Assembly (NCBI RefSeq): GCF_018279165.1
Contig: NZ_CP047289.1
Coordinates: forward strand, 434,001-498,000
Reading direction: 5' to 3'
DNA length: 64,000 bases
DNA from: Falsirhodobacter algicola
GTDB taxonomy: Bacteria > Pseudomonadota > Alphaproteobacteria > Rhodobacterales > Rhodobacteraceae
Part shown: piece by piece, positions 18,068-28,538 of the stretch
Position numbering within the stretch: the first letter of the stretch is position 1
Layout: every line of letters starts with the position of its first letter
Translations under genes and position numbers: made by a program
The notes under the pieces: generated by a model
The model's input: the letters and a program-made list of their open reading frames with translations, nothing else
Told to the model about the DNA's origin: nothing
The model's database searches: none

Positions 18068-18961
18068 TCAGTCGAAGGGAACGTCCGGGAACGCTTTGCG
18101 GAACGACCGGAGGGCGAGTTTGTAGCGGGCGACGGCGGGGATGCTGCGGCGCCAGCGGTTGCTCGGCAATTTGCGCCACGGTTTCAGCGGGCCGTGGAAG
18201 TGATAGATCCCATCCGCCTCGCGCTGTGTCTCGGGGCCGTCATGGCCGTGCAGGCCGATCCATGTCCGTTGCTGCGCCGTGCGGCCCCATGAGGCGTTCC
18301 ATGCCGGGTTCAGATGCTTCACGCGGCCTTTGAACAGCTCGTTCAGGAAATCCTGATCGACGGTGCGGTATTCCTGCGCCCGGTCAAAAGTGATCATGTC
18401 CTGCGCCAGCGTGCCCTCGTTGCGGATCGCCGCGCAATCCATCAGCAGCACGCCGGAGTTGAAGTAATCCTCCACCGGGAAGGGCGCGACGAGTTGTTCC
18501 GTCACCTCGCGGTGCGACCAGCTTTTGCCGCGGCGCACCCGGTCGAGGCCCTGAAGGCAGCCGAAATCGCGCACCGCGCCAAGGGGCTTGCCCTCCAGAT
18601 CGGCAGTGAACGCTTCGGCCAGATCGCGGCGCACCAGCGTGTCGCCGTCGATGTAGAGGACGCGATCCTCCACCAGACGGGGCAGGAACAGGCGGGCAAG
18701 GGCGGCTTTGGGCACATGGCGGCCCTTGTGCCGGGCGGCGTCGAAATCGGAATCCTGCATGGCGTGGAAGGTTATGGCGACGCCCGCGGGCCCGGCGATG
18801 CGGCGCAGAATGTCGCGCGCGGCCTCGGTCAGCTCCACATCGAGGATCTCCACATGGCCCAGCGAGGGGGTGGAGCGGATGGCCGACCACAGCGACAGGG
18901 CCGTCGGGCCGATCAGGCCCATGTTCAGGCCATAGGCGATCCGCGTGTTCTTCTGTGTCAT
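18068..18961 (-). CDS. Family 8 glycosyltransferase
   Basis: A 297-residue GT8-type retaining glycosyltransferase. The metal-binding DxD appears in VLYIDGDTLVRRDL, preceded by KAALARLFLPRLV, and later YFNSGVLLMDCAAIR and the C-terminal HFHGPLKPW, all typical of the family. The sugar nucleotide and acceptor are unknown; relatives act in polysaccharide or LPS assembly. Two adjacent ATGs (18964 and 18961) are possible; GGAAG is better spaced from the second. No other polysaccharide genes lie beside it. Confidence 0.85.
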   Translation of the reverse strand: MTQKNTRIAYGLNMGLIGPTALSLWSAIRSTPSLGHVEILDVELTEAARDILRRIAGPAGVAITFHAMQDSDFDAARHKGRHVPKAALARLFLPRLVEDRVLYIDGDTLVRRDLAEAFTADLEGKPLGAVRDFGCLQGLDRVRRGKSWSHREVTEQLVAPFPVEDYFNSGVLLMDCAAIRNEGTLAQDMITFDRAQEYRTVDQDFLNELFKGRVKHLNPAWNASWGRTAQQRTWIGLHGHDGPETQREADGIYHFHGPLKPWRKLPSNRWRRSIPAVARYKLALRSFRKAFPDVPFD

Positions 18962-19053
18962 CATGATCTTCCGGTCTCAGAACGGGTGGGGCGCGCCCCA
19001 CCGGCTGCACCGCCGCGGTGCAAGGGGCACAGTGTCATAGCTCCGCCCTCAGG

Positions 19054-19905
19054 TCAAAGCGGGGCGGGGCCGTCGGGCCAGAGCAGGCGGCGGATGTCGT
19101 GCGGGGTCAGGCCTTCGTCGCGCAGGGTGGACAGGGCGCGGGCGTCGTCGCGTTTGGCCAGCCTGCGGCCGGCCGCATCGCGGATCAGGCGGTGGTGGTG
19201 ATACTGCGGCACCGGCAGGCCCAGCAGCCGCGACAGAAGGACATGGATCGGCGTCGCATCGGCCAGATCGGCGCCGCGCACCGCCTCGGTCACGTTCTGA
19301 TGCGCGTCATCGACCACCACGGCAAGGTGATAGGCCGCGCCCATGCCGCGCCGCGACAGGATCACATCGCCCACGCCCCGGATCATATGCTCGGCCGTCA
19401 CGGTGCGCGGGCCGGGGGCTTGCCCGGTTTCGACGAAGGTGAGCGGCCCGGCCGCCGCCATGGCGCGCGCCATATCGAGGCGGATCGTATCGTCCGGGCC
19501 CGCATCCTCCATCCGGCGATGGCGGCAGGTGCCGGGATAGATGATGCCGTCCGGCCCCTGCGCGCCCTCTTGCGGTGCATTCAGCGCGGCGCGGATATCG
19601 GCGCGCGTGCAGCGGCAGGGATAGGTCAGCGGCGCAAGCCGCGCCAGCGCCGCGTCATAGGCGGCCTGCCGGTCCGACTGGCGGATCACGGGGCGTGGCC
19701 AATCGAGGCCGAGCCAGTGCAGATCCTCGAATATCCGCGCCTCCCATTCGGGCCGCGCGCGCGAGCGGTCCAGATCCTCGATCCGCAGGAGGGCGGTGCC
19801 CCCCGCATCCCGCGCCCGCGCCCATGCCGTCAGCGCCGAAAAGGCGTGGCCGAGATGCAGCGGCCCGGTGGGCGAGGGCGCGAAGCGTGTCACATAGCGA
19901 GCCAC
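19054..19905 (-). CDS. gluQ: Glutamyl-Q tRNA(Asp) synthetase
   Basis: A truncated glutamyl-tRNA synthetase paralogue that attaches glutamate to queuosine in tRNA-Asp. The 283-residue product has the HIGH-type motif ([13 protein letters not shown]), Cys-rich zinc residues (YPCRCTR and PGTCRHRR) and a KMSKS-equivalent (RRLAKRDDA). It lacks the anticodon-binding domain, which is diagnostic. The start codon is GTG with AAGGAGG ten bases upstream, and it overlaps the end of trmFO by 16 bases. Both neighbours modify tRNA, a plausible functional pairing. Confidence 0.92.
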   Translation of the reverse strand: MARYVTRFAPSPTGPLHLGHAFSALTAWARARDAGGTALLRIEDLDRSRARPEWEARIFEDLHWLGLDWPRPVIRQSDRQAAYDAALARLAPLTYPCRCTRADIRAALNAPQEGAQGPDGIIYPGTCRHRRMEDAGPDDTIRLDMARAMAAAGPLTFVETGQAPGPRTVTAEHMIRGVGDVILSRRGMGAAYHLAVVVDDAHQNVTEAVRGADLADATPIHVLLSRLLGLPVPQYHHHRLIRDAAGRRLAKRDDARALSTLRDEGLTPHDIRRLLWPDGPAPL

Positions 19906-21224
19906 GCGGTGAACGCCTCCTTCGCGCGGTCGGTATAGGCCTTGTAGCGGTCCTTGCGGCCGCGGCGCCCGCCCTTGGCGTCGATCGGGGGGAAGAGGCC
20001 GAAGTTGACGTTCATCGGCTGGAACGTCTTGGCCTCGGCCCCGCCGGTGATATGCGTCACCAGCGCGCCCATCGCGGTATCGGCGGGGGGCGGCGGCAGA
20101 TCGCGGCCCAGAAGCTCGGCTGCGGCCATGCGGCCCGCCAGAAGCCCCATCGCGGCGCTTTCGACATAGCCCTCGACCCCCGTCACCTGCCCGGCAAAGC
20201 GGATGTTCGGCCGCGCGCGCAGGCGCATCCGGTCATCCAAGAGGGTGGGCGAGTTCAGGAAGGTGTTGCGATGGATCCCGCCCAGCCGGGCGAAGGCCGC
20301 GTCCTGCAGCCCCGGAATCATGCGGAACACCTCGGTCTGGGCGCCGTATTTCATCTTCGTCTGGAAACCGACAATATTATAAAGCGTGCCGAGCTTGTTG
20401 TCGCGCCGCAACTGGACGACGGCATAGGGCTTCACGTCCGGGTTGTGCGGATTGGTCAGGCCGATGGGCTTCATCGGGCCGAAGCGCGGCGTTTCAGGGC
20501 CGCGCTCGGCCATCACCTCGATCGGCAGGCAGCCGTCGAAATAGCCCGCGGTTTCGCCCTCGTGGAACTCGGTCTTGTCGGCGGCCAGCATGGCGGCGAT
20601 GAACGCCTCGTATTGCGCCTTGTCCATCGGGCAGTTGATATAGGCGGTCCGCTCTTCCTCCGTCTCGCCCTTGTCGTAGCGGGACTGGCGCCAGGCCACG
20701 GTCATGTCGATGCTGTCGGCATGCACGATGGGGGCGATGGCGTCGAAGAAGGCCAGCCGTTCGGCCCCGGTGACGGTGCCGATCGCCTCGGCCAGCGCGG
20801 GCGAGGTGAGGGGGCCCGTCGCGAAGATCCACGCGCCGTCCTGCGGCAGTTCGGTGATTTCGGCATCGACGATGCGGATCAGCGGATGGTCCCGCAGCGC
20901 CTGCGTCACGCCTTCGGCAAAGGCGTCGCGGTCCACCGCCAGCGCGCCGCCGGCCGGAAGCTGATGCTCGGTCGCCATGCGCATGATGAGGCCGCCCGCC
21001 TGCCGCATCTCCCAATGCAGAAGCCCGACCGCGTTCCGTTCGTCATCGTCGGAGCGGAAGGAGTTGGAGCAGACCATTTCCGCGAAACTGCCCGTTCGGT
21101 GGGCAAAGGTGCCGACCTTCGGGCGCATTTCATGCAAAACGACGGGCACGCCCATGGAAGCAGCCTGCCAAGCGGCCTCCGATCCGGCCATGCCGCCGCC
21201 AACGATGTGAAGTTCCTGTGTCAT
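19890..21224 (-). CDS. trmFO: Methylenetetrahydrofolate-tRNA-(uracil-5-)-methyltransferase TrmFO
   Basis: Flavoprotein that forms ribothymidine-54 in the T loop of tRNA using methylenetetrahydrofolate. The 444-residue protein begins with a Rossmann FAD motif ([16 protein letters not shown]), continues with [12 protein letters not shown] and [13 protein letters not shown], and ends with the NVNFGLFPP segment, all family markers. The ATG at 21224 has a GAGAGG ribosome site; the ORF could be extended upstream without support. Confidence 0.95.
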   Translation of the reverse strand: MTQELHIVGGGMAGSEAAWQAASMGVPVVLHEMRPKVGTFAHRTGSFAEMVCSNSFRSDDDERNAVGLLHWEMRQAGGLIMRMATEHQLPAGGALAVDRDAFAEGVTQALRDHPLIRIVDAEITELPQDGAWIFATGPLTSPALAEAIGTVTGAERLAFFDAIAPIVHADSIDMTVAWRQSRYDKGETEEERTAYINCPMDKAQYEAFIAAMLAADKTEFHEGETAGYFDGCLPIEVMAERGPETPRFGPMKPIGLTNPHNPDVKPYAVVQLRRDNKLGTLYNIVGFQTKMKYGAQTEVFRMIPGLQDAAFARLGGIHRNTFLNSPTLLDDRMRLRARPNIRFAGQVTGVEGYVESAAMGLLAGRMAAAELLGRDLPPPPADTAMGALVTHITGGAEAKTFQPMNVNFGLFPPIDAKGGRRGRKDRYKAYTDRAKEAFTAWLAM

Positions 21225-21322
21225 GCGCCTCTCATAATCGGAGCGGTGGGATTCGGGAAGGTGGCCATGCAGGGCAGGCACGCTACTGTCATCGGTGAAA
21301 AAAGCGACGGGGGATCAACGCC

Positions 21323-22330
21323 ATGAGGATAAGAAGCTGGGTATCGGTGGTGGTGATCGCGGCGCTGATGGTGGCGGTGATCCTGTTTGCGCCGCAGGTT
21401 CCGCTCCTAATCTTCGCCGGCGTCTTGGTGGCGGTGTTCCTGCGCGGGGGCGGGGCATGGATCGGTCGGCATACGGGAATCGGCAGCGGCTGGGGCCTTC
21501 TGGCGTTTTCGGTGTTGCTGCTGGTGATGATCGTGCTGTTCTTCACCAATGCCTCGCAGGCGCTGTTCCAGCAGCTGGTGCAGCTTCTGTCGCAGCTGCC
21601 TTCGGCGATCGAGCGGCTGGAGCATATGGTGAACGCCAATCCATGGATGCAGCAGGTGCGCCAGCAGGTCGATTTCGCCTCCATGATCCCAAGCGGGATG
21701 GGGGCGCTGGCCACGGTATCCTCCACGATCGGGATTCTAGGAAACACCTTCCTCGTGGCGTTCATCGGCATCTATTGCGCCATTTCGCCGGGGATCTACC
21801 GGCAGGGCGTCGTCGCGCTTCTGGCGCCCGAACTGCGCCCCCGCACCCGCGCCATGCTGAGCGATGCGGGCGGCGCGCTCCGCTCGTGGCTGACGGCGCA
21901 GTTCGGGTCCATGGCGGTGATCGGGCTTCTGACCTTCATCGGGCTGACGGTGCTGGGCGTGCCGCTGGCGCTGATCCTTGCGGTGCTGGCGGGGATCGCG
22001 ACCTTCGTGCCCAATATCGGGCCGGTCGTGGCGGCGGTGCCGGCGGTGCTGCTGGGCCTGTCGCAGGGCATGAACACGGCGCTGCTGATCGTCGGCCTCT
22101 ATGTCGCGGTGCAGGCGGTGGAGAGTTACCTCGTGACCCCGCGCCTGCAACAGGAACTCGTATCGCTGCCCCCGGCGCTGACGATTAGTTTCCAGTTGAT
22201 GCTGGGATACCTGTTCGGCCTCTTGGGCTTTGCGCTGGCGACGCCCTTGTTGGCGGTGGTCATGACCATCGCCAACAAGCATTACATCGCGGATTATCTA
22301 GAGGATCAGACCGCGTCTTCGTCGGCCTGA
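21323..22330 (+). CDS. AI-2E family transporter (PerM-like)
   Basis: Inner-membrane protein of 335 residues with N-terminal paired helices ([23 protein letters not shown]), an amphipathic middle ([20 protein letters not shown]) and a C-terminal helix block. That block contains [20 protein letters not shown], the family's conserved PxxGP region. Members export diverse small molecules; AI-2 export is shown only for some, so no substrate is claimed. The 3' end overlaps the convergent gyrA stop region by 25 bases. Confidence 0.88.
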   Translation: MRIRSWVSVVVIAALMVAVILFAPQVPLLIFAGVLVAVFLRGGGAWIGRHTGIGSGWGLLAFSVLLLVMIVLFFTNASQALFQQLVQLLSQLPSAIERLEHMVNANPWMQQVRQQVDFASMIPSGMGALATVSSTIGILGNTFLVAFIGIYCAISPGIYRQGVVALLAPELRPRTRAMLSDAGGALRSWLTAQFGSMAVIGLLTFIGLTVLGVPLALILAVLAGIATFVPNIGPVVAAVPAVLLGLSQGMNTALLIVGLYVAVQAVESYLVTPRLQQELVSLPPALTISFQLMLGYLFGLLGFALATPLLAVVMTIANKHYIADYLEDQTASSSA

Positions 22331-25020
22331 TCGGCGATCCGCGCAACGGAGACGACGTGCTCGCCCTCTCCGGTGTTGAACACGCGCACCCCCCCGGCCG
22401 AGCGGGAGCGGAAGCTGATCCCCTCCACCGGGACGCGGATCGACTGACCCGTGGAGGTGGCGAGCATGATCTGATCGCCCATCTCCACCGGGAAGGAGGC
22501 GACCAGCGGGCCGCCTCGCATCGCGCCGTCCATCGCCTTCACGCCCATGCCGCCGCGCCCGCGCACCGGGTAATCGTGGCTGGAGGACAGCTTGCCCGAT
22601 CCCTGCGCCGTGATCGTCAGGATCAGATCCTCGGCAGCCGACAGTTCGGCATAACGCTCGGTCGAGAGTTGGCCCGCTTCGGCCGCGTCCTCGTCATCGG
22701 TCTCCGCCTCATCCTCGGTGACGCCCGCCATCAGGCGGCGCTGCTTCAGATAGGCGGCGCGCTCCGCCGGGTCCGCTTCGAAGTGGCGGATGACGGACAT
22801 GGAGACGACGCGATCCTCGCCCGAAAGGCGGATGCCGCGCACGCCGGTGCTTTCGCGGCCCTTGAAGATCCGCACATCGGTGACGGGGAAGCGGATCGCC
22901 CGGCCCGAATCCGTGATCAGCATCACATCGTCATTCTCGTTCGTGACGCGCACGTTCACGAGGCTGACGCCATCCTCCACCCGCATGGCGATCTTGCCGT
23001 TGCGTTTGACGTTGGTGAAATCGGACAGCGCATTGCGGCGCACATCGCCGGCGCTGGTGGCGAAGACCAGTTGCAGATCGTCCCACTGATCCTCCGGCTC
23101 GTCGATCTTCAGCAGCGCGGCGATGGAGATGCCGGGCTGGATCGGCAGGATGTTGACGATCGCCTTGCCCCGCGCCTGACGGCTGGCCAGCGGCAGACGC
23201 CACGTCTTCAGCTTGTAGACCATGCCGTCGGTCGTGAAGAACAGAAGCTGCGCATGGGTGCTGGCCACGAACAGGGTCGTGACGACATCGTCCTCCTTGG
23301 TCGCCATGGAGGAGAGGCCCTTGCCGCCGCGGCGCTGGCTGCGGAATTCGGCCAGCGGCGTGCGTTTGATATACCCGCCCGAGGTGATGGTCACGACCAT
23401 GTCCTCGCGCTCGATCAGGTCCTCGTCCTCCATGTCGCCGGACCAGTCCATGATCTCGGTGCGGCGGGGGACGGCGAAGAGGTCGCGCACCTCGCGCAGT
23501 TCGGCCGAGATGATGGCCATGATCCGATCGCGCGAACCGAGGATTTCCAGATAGTCGCGGATCTTCGCGGCCAGTTCCTGCAACTCGTCGGTGACTTCCT
23601 TCACGCCCATCGCGGTCAGGCGCTGAAGGCGCAGTTCCAGAATGGCGCGGGCCTGCGCCTCGGACAGGTTGTAGGTCCCGTCCTCGTTCATGGTGTGGGT
23701 CGGATCGTCGATCAGGCGAATGTAGGGCGCGATCTCCTCGGCGGGCCAACGACGGGTCATCAGCTTCTCGCGCGCCTCGGCCGGATCGGCGGAGGAGCGG
23801 ATCGTGGCGACCACCTCGTCGACATTGGCGACCGCGACGGCCAGACCGCAGAGGATATGGCTGCGCTCGCGCGCCTTGTTCAGCTCATACGCCGTCCGGC
23901 GCGCAACGACATCCTCGCGGAAGGTGATGAAATGCGTGAGGAAATCGCGCAGCGTCAGCTGTTCGGGGCGGCCGCCGTTCAGCGCCAGCATGTTGCAGCC
24001 GAACGAGGTCTGCATCGGGGTGAAGCGGAACAGTTGGTTCAGCACCACCTCGGGCGTGGCATCGCGCTTCAGCTCGATCACGACGCGTACGCCGACGCGG
24101 TCGGATTCGTCCGCCACGCCCGAAATGCCCTCGATCTTCTTCTCGCGGACCATCTCGGCAATCTTCTCGATCATCGAGGATTTGTTCACCTGATAGGGGA
24201 TCTCGTCCAGCACGATGGCGTAGCGGTCCTTGCGGACCTCCTCCACGCGCGTCTTGGCGCGGATGATGACCGAACCGCGACCTTCCAGATAGGCCTTGCG
24301 CGCGCCCGACCGGCCGAGGATCTGCCCGCCCGTCGGGAAGTCCGGGGCAGGGATGATCTCCATCAGCGCCTCGGTGGAGAGGTCGGGATCCTCGATCAGG
24401 GCCAACGTGCCGTCGATCACCTCGCCAAGGTTGTGGGGCGGGATGTTGGTCGCCATGCCGACGGCGATGCCGCCCGCGCCGTTGACCAGCATGTTGGGAA
24501 AGCGGGCGGGCAGAACGGTCGGCTCGCGGTCCTTGCCGTCGTAGTTGTCCTGAAAATCGACGGTATCCTTGTCGATATCGGCCAGAAGGAAGGCGGCGGG
24601 CTTGTCCATCCGCACTTCGGTGTAGCGCATGGCGGCCGCGCTGTCGCCGTCCATGGAGCCGAAGTTCCCCTGACCGTCCAGCAGCTTCAGGCTCATGGAG
24701 AAGGGCTGCGCCATCCGCACCAGCGCGTCGTAGATCGCGGAATCGCCATGGGGGTGGTATTTCCCCATCGTATCGCCGACCGGGCGGGCCGATTTGCGAT
24801 AGGCCTTGTCGGCGGTGTTTCCGCTTTCGTTCATCGCATGCAGGATGCGCCGATGCACCGGCTTCAGCCCATCACGCAGGTCCGGAATGGCGCGCGAGAC
24901 GATGACGCTCATGGCATAGTCGAGATAGGCCGTCCGCATCTCCTCGCTGATGGAGACCTGCGGACCGGTCGGGCCGCGATTTTCGTCAGCGTTTTCAGGA
25001 AGGTCGGGCGTATCGGTCAC
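22306..25020 (-). CDS. gyrA: DNA gyrase subunit A
   Basis: Cleaves and rejoins DNA during negative supercoiling, with GyrB. The 904-residue protein has the catalytic Tyr133 in [10 protein letters not shown] and the quinolone-resistance region [13 protein letters not shown], with Ser94 and Asp98 at the positions equivalent to E. coli 83 and 87, i.e. the sensitive residues. The GyrA box QRRGGKG that wraps DNA is present, which separates it from ParC. An acidic insertion ([16 protein letters not shown]) in the C-terminal domain is as seen in other alphaproteobacteria. The start codon is GTG. Confidence 0.97.
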   Translation of the reverse strand: MTDTPDLPENADENRGPTGPQVSISEEMRTAYLDYAMSVIVSRAIPDLRDGLKPVHRRILHAMNESGNTADKAYRKSARPVGDTMGKYHPHGDSAIYDALVRMAQPFSMSLKLLDGQGNFGSMDGDSAAAMRYTEVRMDKPAAFLLADIDKDTVDFQDNYDGKDREPTVLPARFPNMLVNGAGGIAVGMATNIPPHNLGEVIDGTLALIEDPDLSTEALMEIIPAPDFPTGGQILGRSGARKAYLEGRGSVIIRAKTRVEEVRKDRYAIVLDEIPYQVNKSSMIEKIAEMVREKKIEGISGVADESDRVGVRVVIELKRDATPEVVLNQLFRFTPMQTSFGCNMLALNGGRPEQLTLRDFLTHFITFREDVVARRTAYELNKARERSHILCGLAVAVANVDEVVATIRSSADPAEAREKLMTRRWPAEEIAPYIRLIDDPTHTMNEDGTYNLSEAQARAILELRLQRLTAMGVKEVTDELQELAAKIRDYLEILGSRDRIMAIISAELREVRDLFAVPRRTEIMDWSGDMEDEDLIEREDMVVTITSGGYIKRTPLAEFRSQRRGGKGLSSMATKEDDVVTTLFVASTHAQLLFFTTDGMVYKLKTWRLPLASRQARGKAIVNILPIQPGISIAALLKIDEPEDQWDDLQLVFATSAGDVRRNALSDFTNVKRNGKIAMRVEDGVSLVNVRVTNENDDVMLITDSGRAIRFPVTDVRIFKGRESTGVRGIRLSGEDRVVSMSVIRHFEADPAERAAYLKQRRLMAGVTEDEAETDDEDAAEAGQLSTERYAELSAAEDLILTITAQGSGKLSSSHDYPVRGRGGMGVKAMDGAMRGGPLVASFPVEMGDQIMLATSTGQSIRVPVEGISFRSRSAGGVRVFNTGEGEHVVSVARIADQADEDAV

Positions 25021-25071
25021 GGGCTGCGCTTTCTGGTACTTCTGTCGTGCCGACTATAACGGTTGGGGGCG

Positions 25072-25088
25072 GGCGGCACAATGCCGCC
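25072..25088 (-). terminator. Hairpin after the arginase gene
   Basis: A perfect 7-pair stem with a 3-base loop (GGCGGCA CAA TGCCGCC) lies 8 bases beyond the arginase stop and before the gyrA start side of the gap. It has no T tract; likely a 3'-end structure for the arginase mRNA. Confidence 0.4.
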
Positions 25089-25095
25089 GGCCCGT

Positions 25096-26022
25096 TCAGA
25101 AGCTGCGCGTCGGCCGGTCGAACACCTTGCGCCCCATCAGCGAGCCCACGAGATCGACCATCATCTTCGCCGTTCGTCCCCGTTCGTCGAGGAAGGGGTT
25201 GAGCTCCACCAGATCGAGCGAGGTGACGAGACCGCTCTCGTGCAGAAGCTCCATCACCAGATGCGCCTCGCGGAAGGTGGCGCCGCCGGGCACCGTGGTG
25301 CCGACCGCCGGCGCGATCGAGGGGTCGAGGAAATCGACATCGAGCGAGACATGCAGCATCCCGCCCGCCTGCTCCACCCGGTCGAGGAAGGCGCGCAGCG
25401 GCACCACGATCCCGAACTCGTCCAGGACGCGCATATCGTTGATCTCGATCTCATGCTCCAGCAGGGCCTCATGCTCGGCCGGATCGACCGAGCGGATGCC
25501 GAAGAGGCAGATGTTGCGCGGGGGCAGCGGGGCCGGGAAGGGCGGGAACGCGTCGAACCCCGCGCGCCCGGCGATATAGGCGACGGGCGTTCCGTGCAGA
25601 TTGCCCGAGGTCGTCGTCTGCGGGGTGTGGAAATCGGAATGCGCGTCGAGCCATAGCAGGAACAATGGCCGGCCCGCCGCATGGGCATGCGCCGCCGCCC
25701 CCGCCACCGATCCGAGCGCGAGCGAGTGATCGCCCCCCATCACCACCGGAAAGCCGCCATCCGACAGCGCCGCCTGCACCGTGGCCGACAGCGCCTCGGT
25801 CCAGCCGACGGTTTCGGGCAGGGCATGGACGGCGGGATTGCCGCATTCGGCCGGGCGCAGGGCGGGCAGGGCGACATCGCCCCGATCCTCCACGCGGTGG
25901 CCAAGGGCGGTCAGCGTCGCGCCGAGGCCCGCCACACGGTAGGCCGCCGGACCCATCAGGCACCCCGCCCGCCGCTGGCCACTGTCGATCGGTGCGCCGA
26001 TCAAGATGCAGGATTGTGGCAT
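25096..26022 (-). CDS. rocF: Arginase
   Basis: Hydrolyses arginine to ornithine and urea. The 308-residue ureohydrolase has all manganese-binding motifs: GGDHSLALG, WLDAHSDFHTP and SLDVDFLDPSIAPAVGT, and the Glu of LVELNPFLDERG. The shape resembles bacterial arginases rather than agmatinases, but these families are close, so the substrate call is by similarity. AAAGGAG stands before the ATG. It is divergent from ccmF across about 110 bases. Confidence 0.9.
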   Translation of the reverse strand: MPQSCILIGAPIDSGQRRAGCLMGPAAYRVAGLGATLTALGHRVEDRGDVALPALRPAECGNPAVHALPETVGWTEALSATVQAALSDGGFPVVMGGDHSLALGSVAGAAAHAHAAGRPLFLLWLDAHSDFHTPQTTTSGNLHGTPVAYIAGRAGFDAFPPFPAPLPPRNICLFGIRSVDPAEHEALLEHEIEINDMRVLDEFGIVVPLRAFLDRVEQAGGMLHVSLDVDFLDPSIAPAVGTTVPGGATFREAHLVMELLHESGLVTSLDLVELNPFLDERGRTAKMMVDLVGSLMGRKVFDRPTRSF

Positions 26023-26130
26023 GAAGGCTCCTTTCGCTTTGCGCGCAACATAGGATCACGTTCGCGGGATGCTATTCTAAATCGGAGCGGGTGGCCCTAA
26101 GCTTTCCGCCGCAAGCCTTGGGAGCCATGC

Positions 26131-28098
26131 ATGATCGACGAACTTGGCCATTTCACGCTGGTTTTGGCCTGCGGGGTGGCGCTGCTTCAGGCCGCCGTGC
26201 CGCTGATCGGTGCCCAGCGGGGCTGGAGCGGATGGATGGCGCTGGGAACGGCGGCGGCGAAGATACAGCTTTTGCTGCTGATCGCGGCCTTCGCGGCGCT
26301 GATGCATGGCTTCGTCACCTCCGATTTTTCACTGCGGCTGGTGGTGGACAATTCGCATACGCTCAAACCGATGCTCTACAAGATCTCGGGCGTGTGGGGG
26401 AACCACGAGGGATCGCTCCTCCTCTGGTCCATGATCCTTGCGCTGTTCGGGGCGATGGTGGCGTGGCGCGGCGCAGAGCTGCCGGACCGGCTGCGGGCGC
26501 GGGTGCTGGCGGTGCAGGGGATGATCGGGCTTGCGTTCCTCTTGTTCATGCTGCTGACCTCGAACCCCTTTCTGCGGCTGGCGGCGCCCCCCTTCAACGG
26601 GCATGACCTGAACCCGCTGCTCCAAGACCCCGGCCTCGCCTTCCACCCGCCGTTCCTCTATCTCGGCTATGTCGGGATGAGCGTGCCCTTCGCCTTTGCC
26701 ATCGCCGCCCTGATCGAGGGGCGGGTCGATGCCGCATGGGGGCGCTGGGTGCGGCCTTGGACGCTGGCGGCGTGGCTGTTCCTGACGATCGGCATCGCGA
26801 TGGGGTCATGGTGGGCCTATTACGAGCTTGGTTGGGGCGGCTTCTGGTTCTGGGACCCGGTGGAGAATGCCTCCTTCATGCCATGGCTGATCGGGGCGGC
26901 GCTGCTGCATTCGGCCGTCGTGGTGGAAAAGCGCGAGGCGCTCAAGGCATGGACGATCCTACTGGCGATCCTCGCCTTCGGCTTTTCGCTGATCGGGACG
27001 TTCCTCGTACGCTCGGGGGTGATCACCTCGGTCCATGCCTTCGCCAACGATCCGCAGCGGGGCGTGGTGATCCTCGTGATCCTTGCGCTGTTCATGGGGG
27101 GGGCGCTGACGCTTTTCGCCATCCGTGCCGGCGCGATGGAGGCGAAGGGCATCTTCTCCACCATCAGCCGGGAAAGCGGGCTCGTGCTGAACAACCTTCT
27201 GCTGACGGTGGCCTGCTTCGTCGTGTTCATCGGGACGATCTGGCCGCTGGTCGCGCAGATGGCATGGGGGCGGACGCTGTCGGTGGGGGCGCCGTTCTTC
27301 GATGCGGCCTTCACGCCCTTCGTGGTGCTGATCGCGCTGGTGCTGCCGGTGGCGGGGCTGATCCCGTGGAAGCGGGCAGCGCTGCGCCGGGCGCTGTGGC
27401 CGCTGCGCGGGGCGCTGGTTCTGGCGCTGGCGCTGGCGGCGCTGGCTTGGGCGATGCAGGAAAACCGCTCGGCGCTGGGGCCTGTTGGCGTGGGGCTGGC
27501 AAGCTGGGTCGCGGCAGGGGTGCTGGTGGATCTGGCGCAGCGATCCGGGCGCGGGCCGGGGCGCTTGCGCCGTCTGCGCCGCCTGCCGCGGGCCGATTGG
27601 GGCAAGGCGCTGGGGCATTTGGGCTTTGCCATCACCGTTTTCGGCATCAGCGCCATCACCGCATGGCAGCAGGAGGATATCCGCGTCCTACGCGTGGGCG
27701 AAAGCTATGCCCTCGGTCCCTATGACATCACCTTGCAGGCCGTCCGCGAGGGGCAGGGCGCAAATTACACCACCACCATCGCCGATATGCAGGTGATGCG
27801 GGACGGGCGCGCGGTGACGACGCTGCACCCCGAAAAGCGTTTCTATCCCGTGGCGGGAATGCCCACGACCGAGGCTGGGATCGACCACGGCCTTCTGCGC
27901 GACATCTACCTCGTGATCGGCGATCCGCAGGATGGGGGCGGCTATGCCGTGCGCGGCTATCTCAAACCCTTTGCCAATTGGATTTGGGGCGGGGCCTTCA
28001 TCATGGCGCTGGGCGGCGGGATGAGCCTGTCGGACCGGCGGCGGCGGATGGCGGCGGGCGCGGCGCGCGCCCCGGCGGCACAGGCGCGTCCGGCATGA
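26131..28098 (+). CDS. ccmF: Cytochrome c maturation haem lyase subunit CcmF
   Basis: Attaches haem to apocytochrome c in the periplasm with CcmH. The 655-residue, many-helix membrane protein contains the tryptophan-rich haem-handling WWD segment (YYELGWGGFWFWDPVENASF) and the early WGNHEGSLLLW motif. It is equivalent to Ccl1 of Rhodobacter capsulatus. The stop overlaps the start of ccmH (ATGA). Other ccm genes are not in the window. Confidence 0.96.
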   Translation: MIDELGHFTLVLACGVALLQAAVPLIGAQRGWSGWMALGTAAAKIQLLLLIAAFAALMHGFVTSDFSLRLVVDNSHTLKPMLYKISGVWGNHEGSLLLWSMILALFGAMVAWRGAELPDRLRARVLAVQGMIGLAFLLFMLLTSNPFLRLAAPPFNGHDLNPLLQDPGLAFHPPFLYLGYVGMSVPFAFAIAALIEGRVDAAWGRWVRPWTLAAWLFLTIGIAMGSWWAYYELGWGGFWFWDPVENASFMPWLIGAALLHSAVVVEKREALKAWTILLAILAFGFSLIGTFLVRSGVITSVHAFANDPQRGVVILVILALFMGGALTLFAIRAGAMEAKGIFSTISRESGLVLNNLLLTVACFVVFIGTIWPLVAQMAWGRTLSVGAPFFDAAFTPFVVLIALVLPVAGLIPWKRAALRRALWPLRGALVLALALAALAWAMQENRSALGPVGVGLASWVAAGVLVDLAQRSGRGPGRLRRLRRLPRADWGKALGHLGFAITVFGISAITAWQQEDIRVLRVGESYALGPYDITLQAVREGQGANYTTTIADMQVMRDGRAVTTLHPEKRFYPVAGMPTTEAGIDHGLLRDIYLVIGDPQDGGGYAVRGYLKPFANWIWGGAFIMALGGGMSLSDRRRRMAAGAARAPAAQARPA

Positions 28099-28538
28099 TG
28101 CGCGCTTTGCTGCTTTCGGCGTTGCTGCTGGCGGGGCCGGCCTTTGCCGTCCAACCCGACGAAATCCTGCCCGATCCGGCGCTGGAGGCCCGCGCCCGCG
28201 ACATCAGCGCGGGCCTGCGCTGCCCCGTCTGCCGGAACGAGACGATCGACGACAGCACCGCCGGCATCGCCCGCGATCTGCGCCTTCTGGTGCGCGAGCG
28301 GTTGGAGGCGGGGGATACCGATCAGGAGGTGGTGGATTTCGTGGTCGCCCGTTACGGCGAATATGTGCTGCTCTCGCCGCCGGCGCGGGGCAGTTCGCTC
28401 ATCCTGTGGGGGGCGGGGCCGCTGCTGCTTCTGCTGGGGGCGGTGATCGCGGGGGCGGCGCTGCGCCGCAAGCCTGCCCCGCCCGAGCCGTTGACCGAGG
28501 CGGAACGCGCCCGCCTCGATGCGCTGATGAAGGATTAG
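28095..28538 (+). CDS. ccmH: Cytochrome c maturation protein CcmH
   Basis: Membrane-anchored thiol oxidoreductase that reduces apocytochrome c cysteines before haem ligation. The 147-residue protein has a signal peptide (MMRALLLSALLLAGPAFA), the redox motif LRCPVCRNE, and a C-terminal membrane helix (LILWGAGPLLLLLGAVIA). It is the short form without the TPR (CcmI/CycH) extension. It starts at the ATG overlapping the ccmF stop, and its TAG interlocks with the TAA of nhaA (TTAG). Confidence 0.95.
   Translation: MMRALLLSALLLAGPAFAVQPDEILPDPALEARARDISAGLRCPVCRNETIDDSTAGIARDLRLLVRERLEAGDTDQEVVDFVVARYGEYVLLSPPARGSSLILWGAGPLLLLLGAVIAGAALRRKPAPPEPLTEAERARLDALMKD

Noticed and set aside
22357-25059. 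A 900-codon open frame opposite gyrA
   Set aside because: Antisense shadow produced by third-position GC bias; gyrA on the minus strand is unambiguous.
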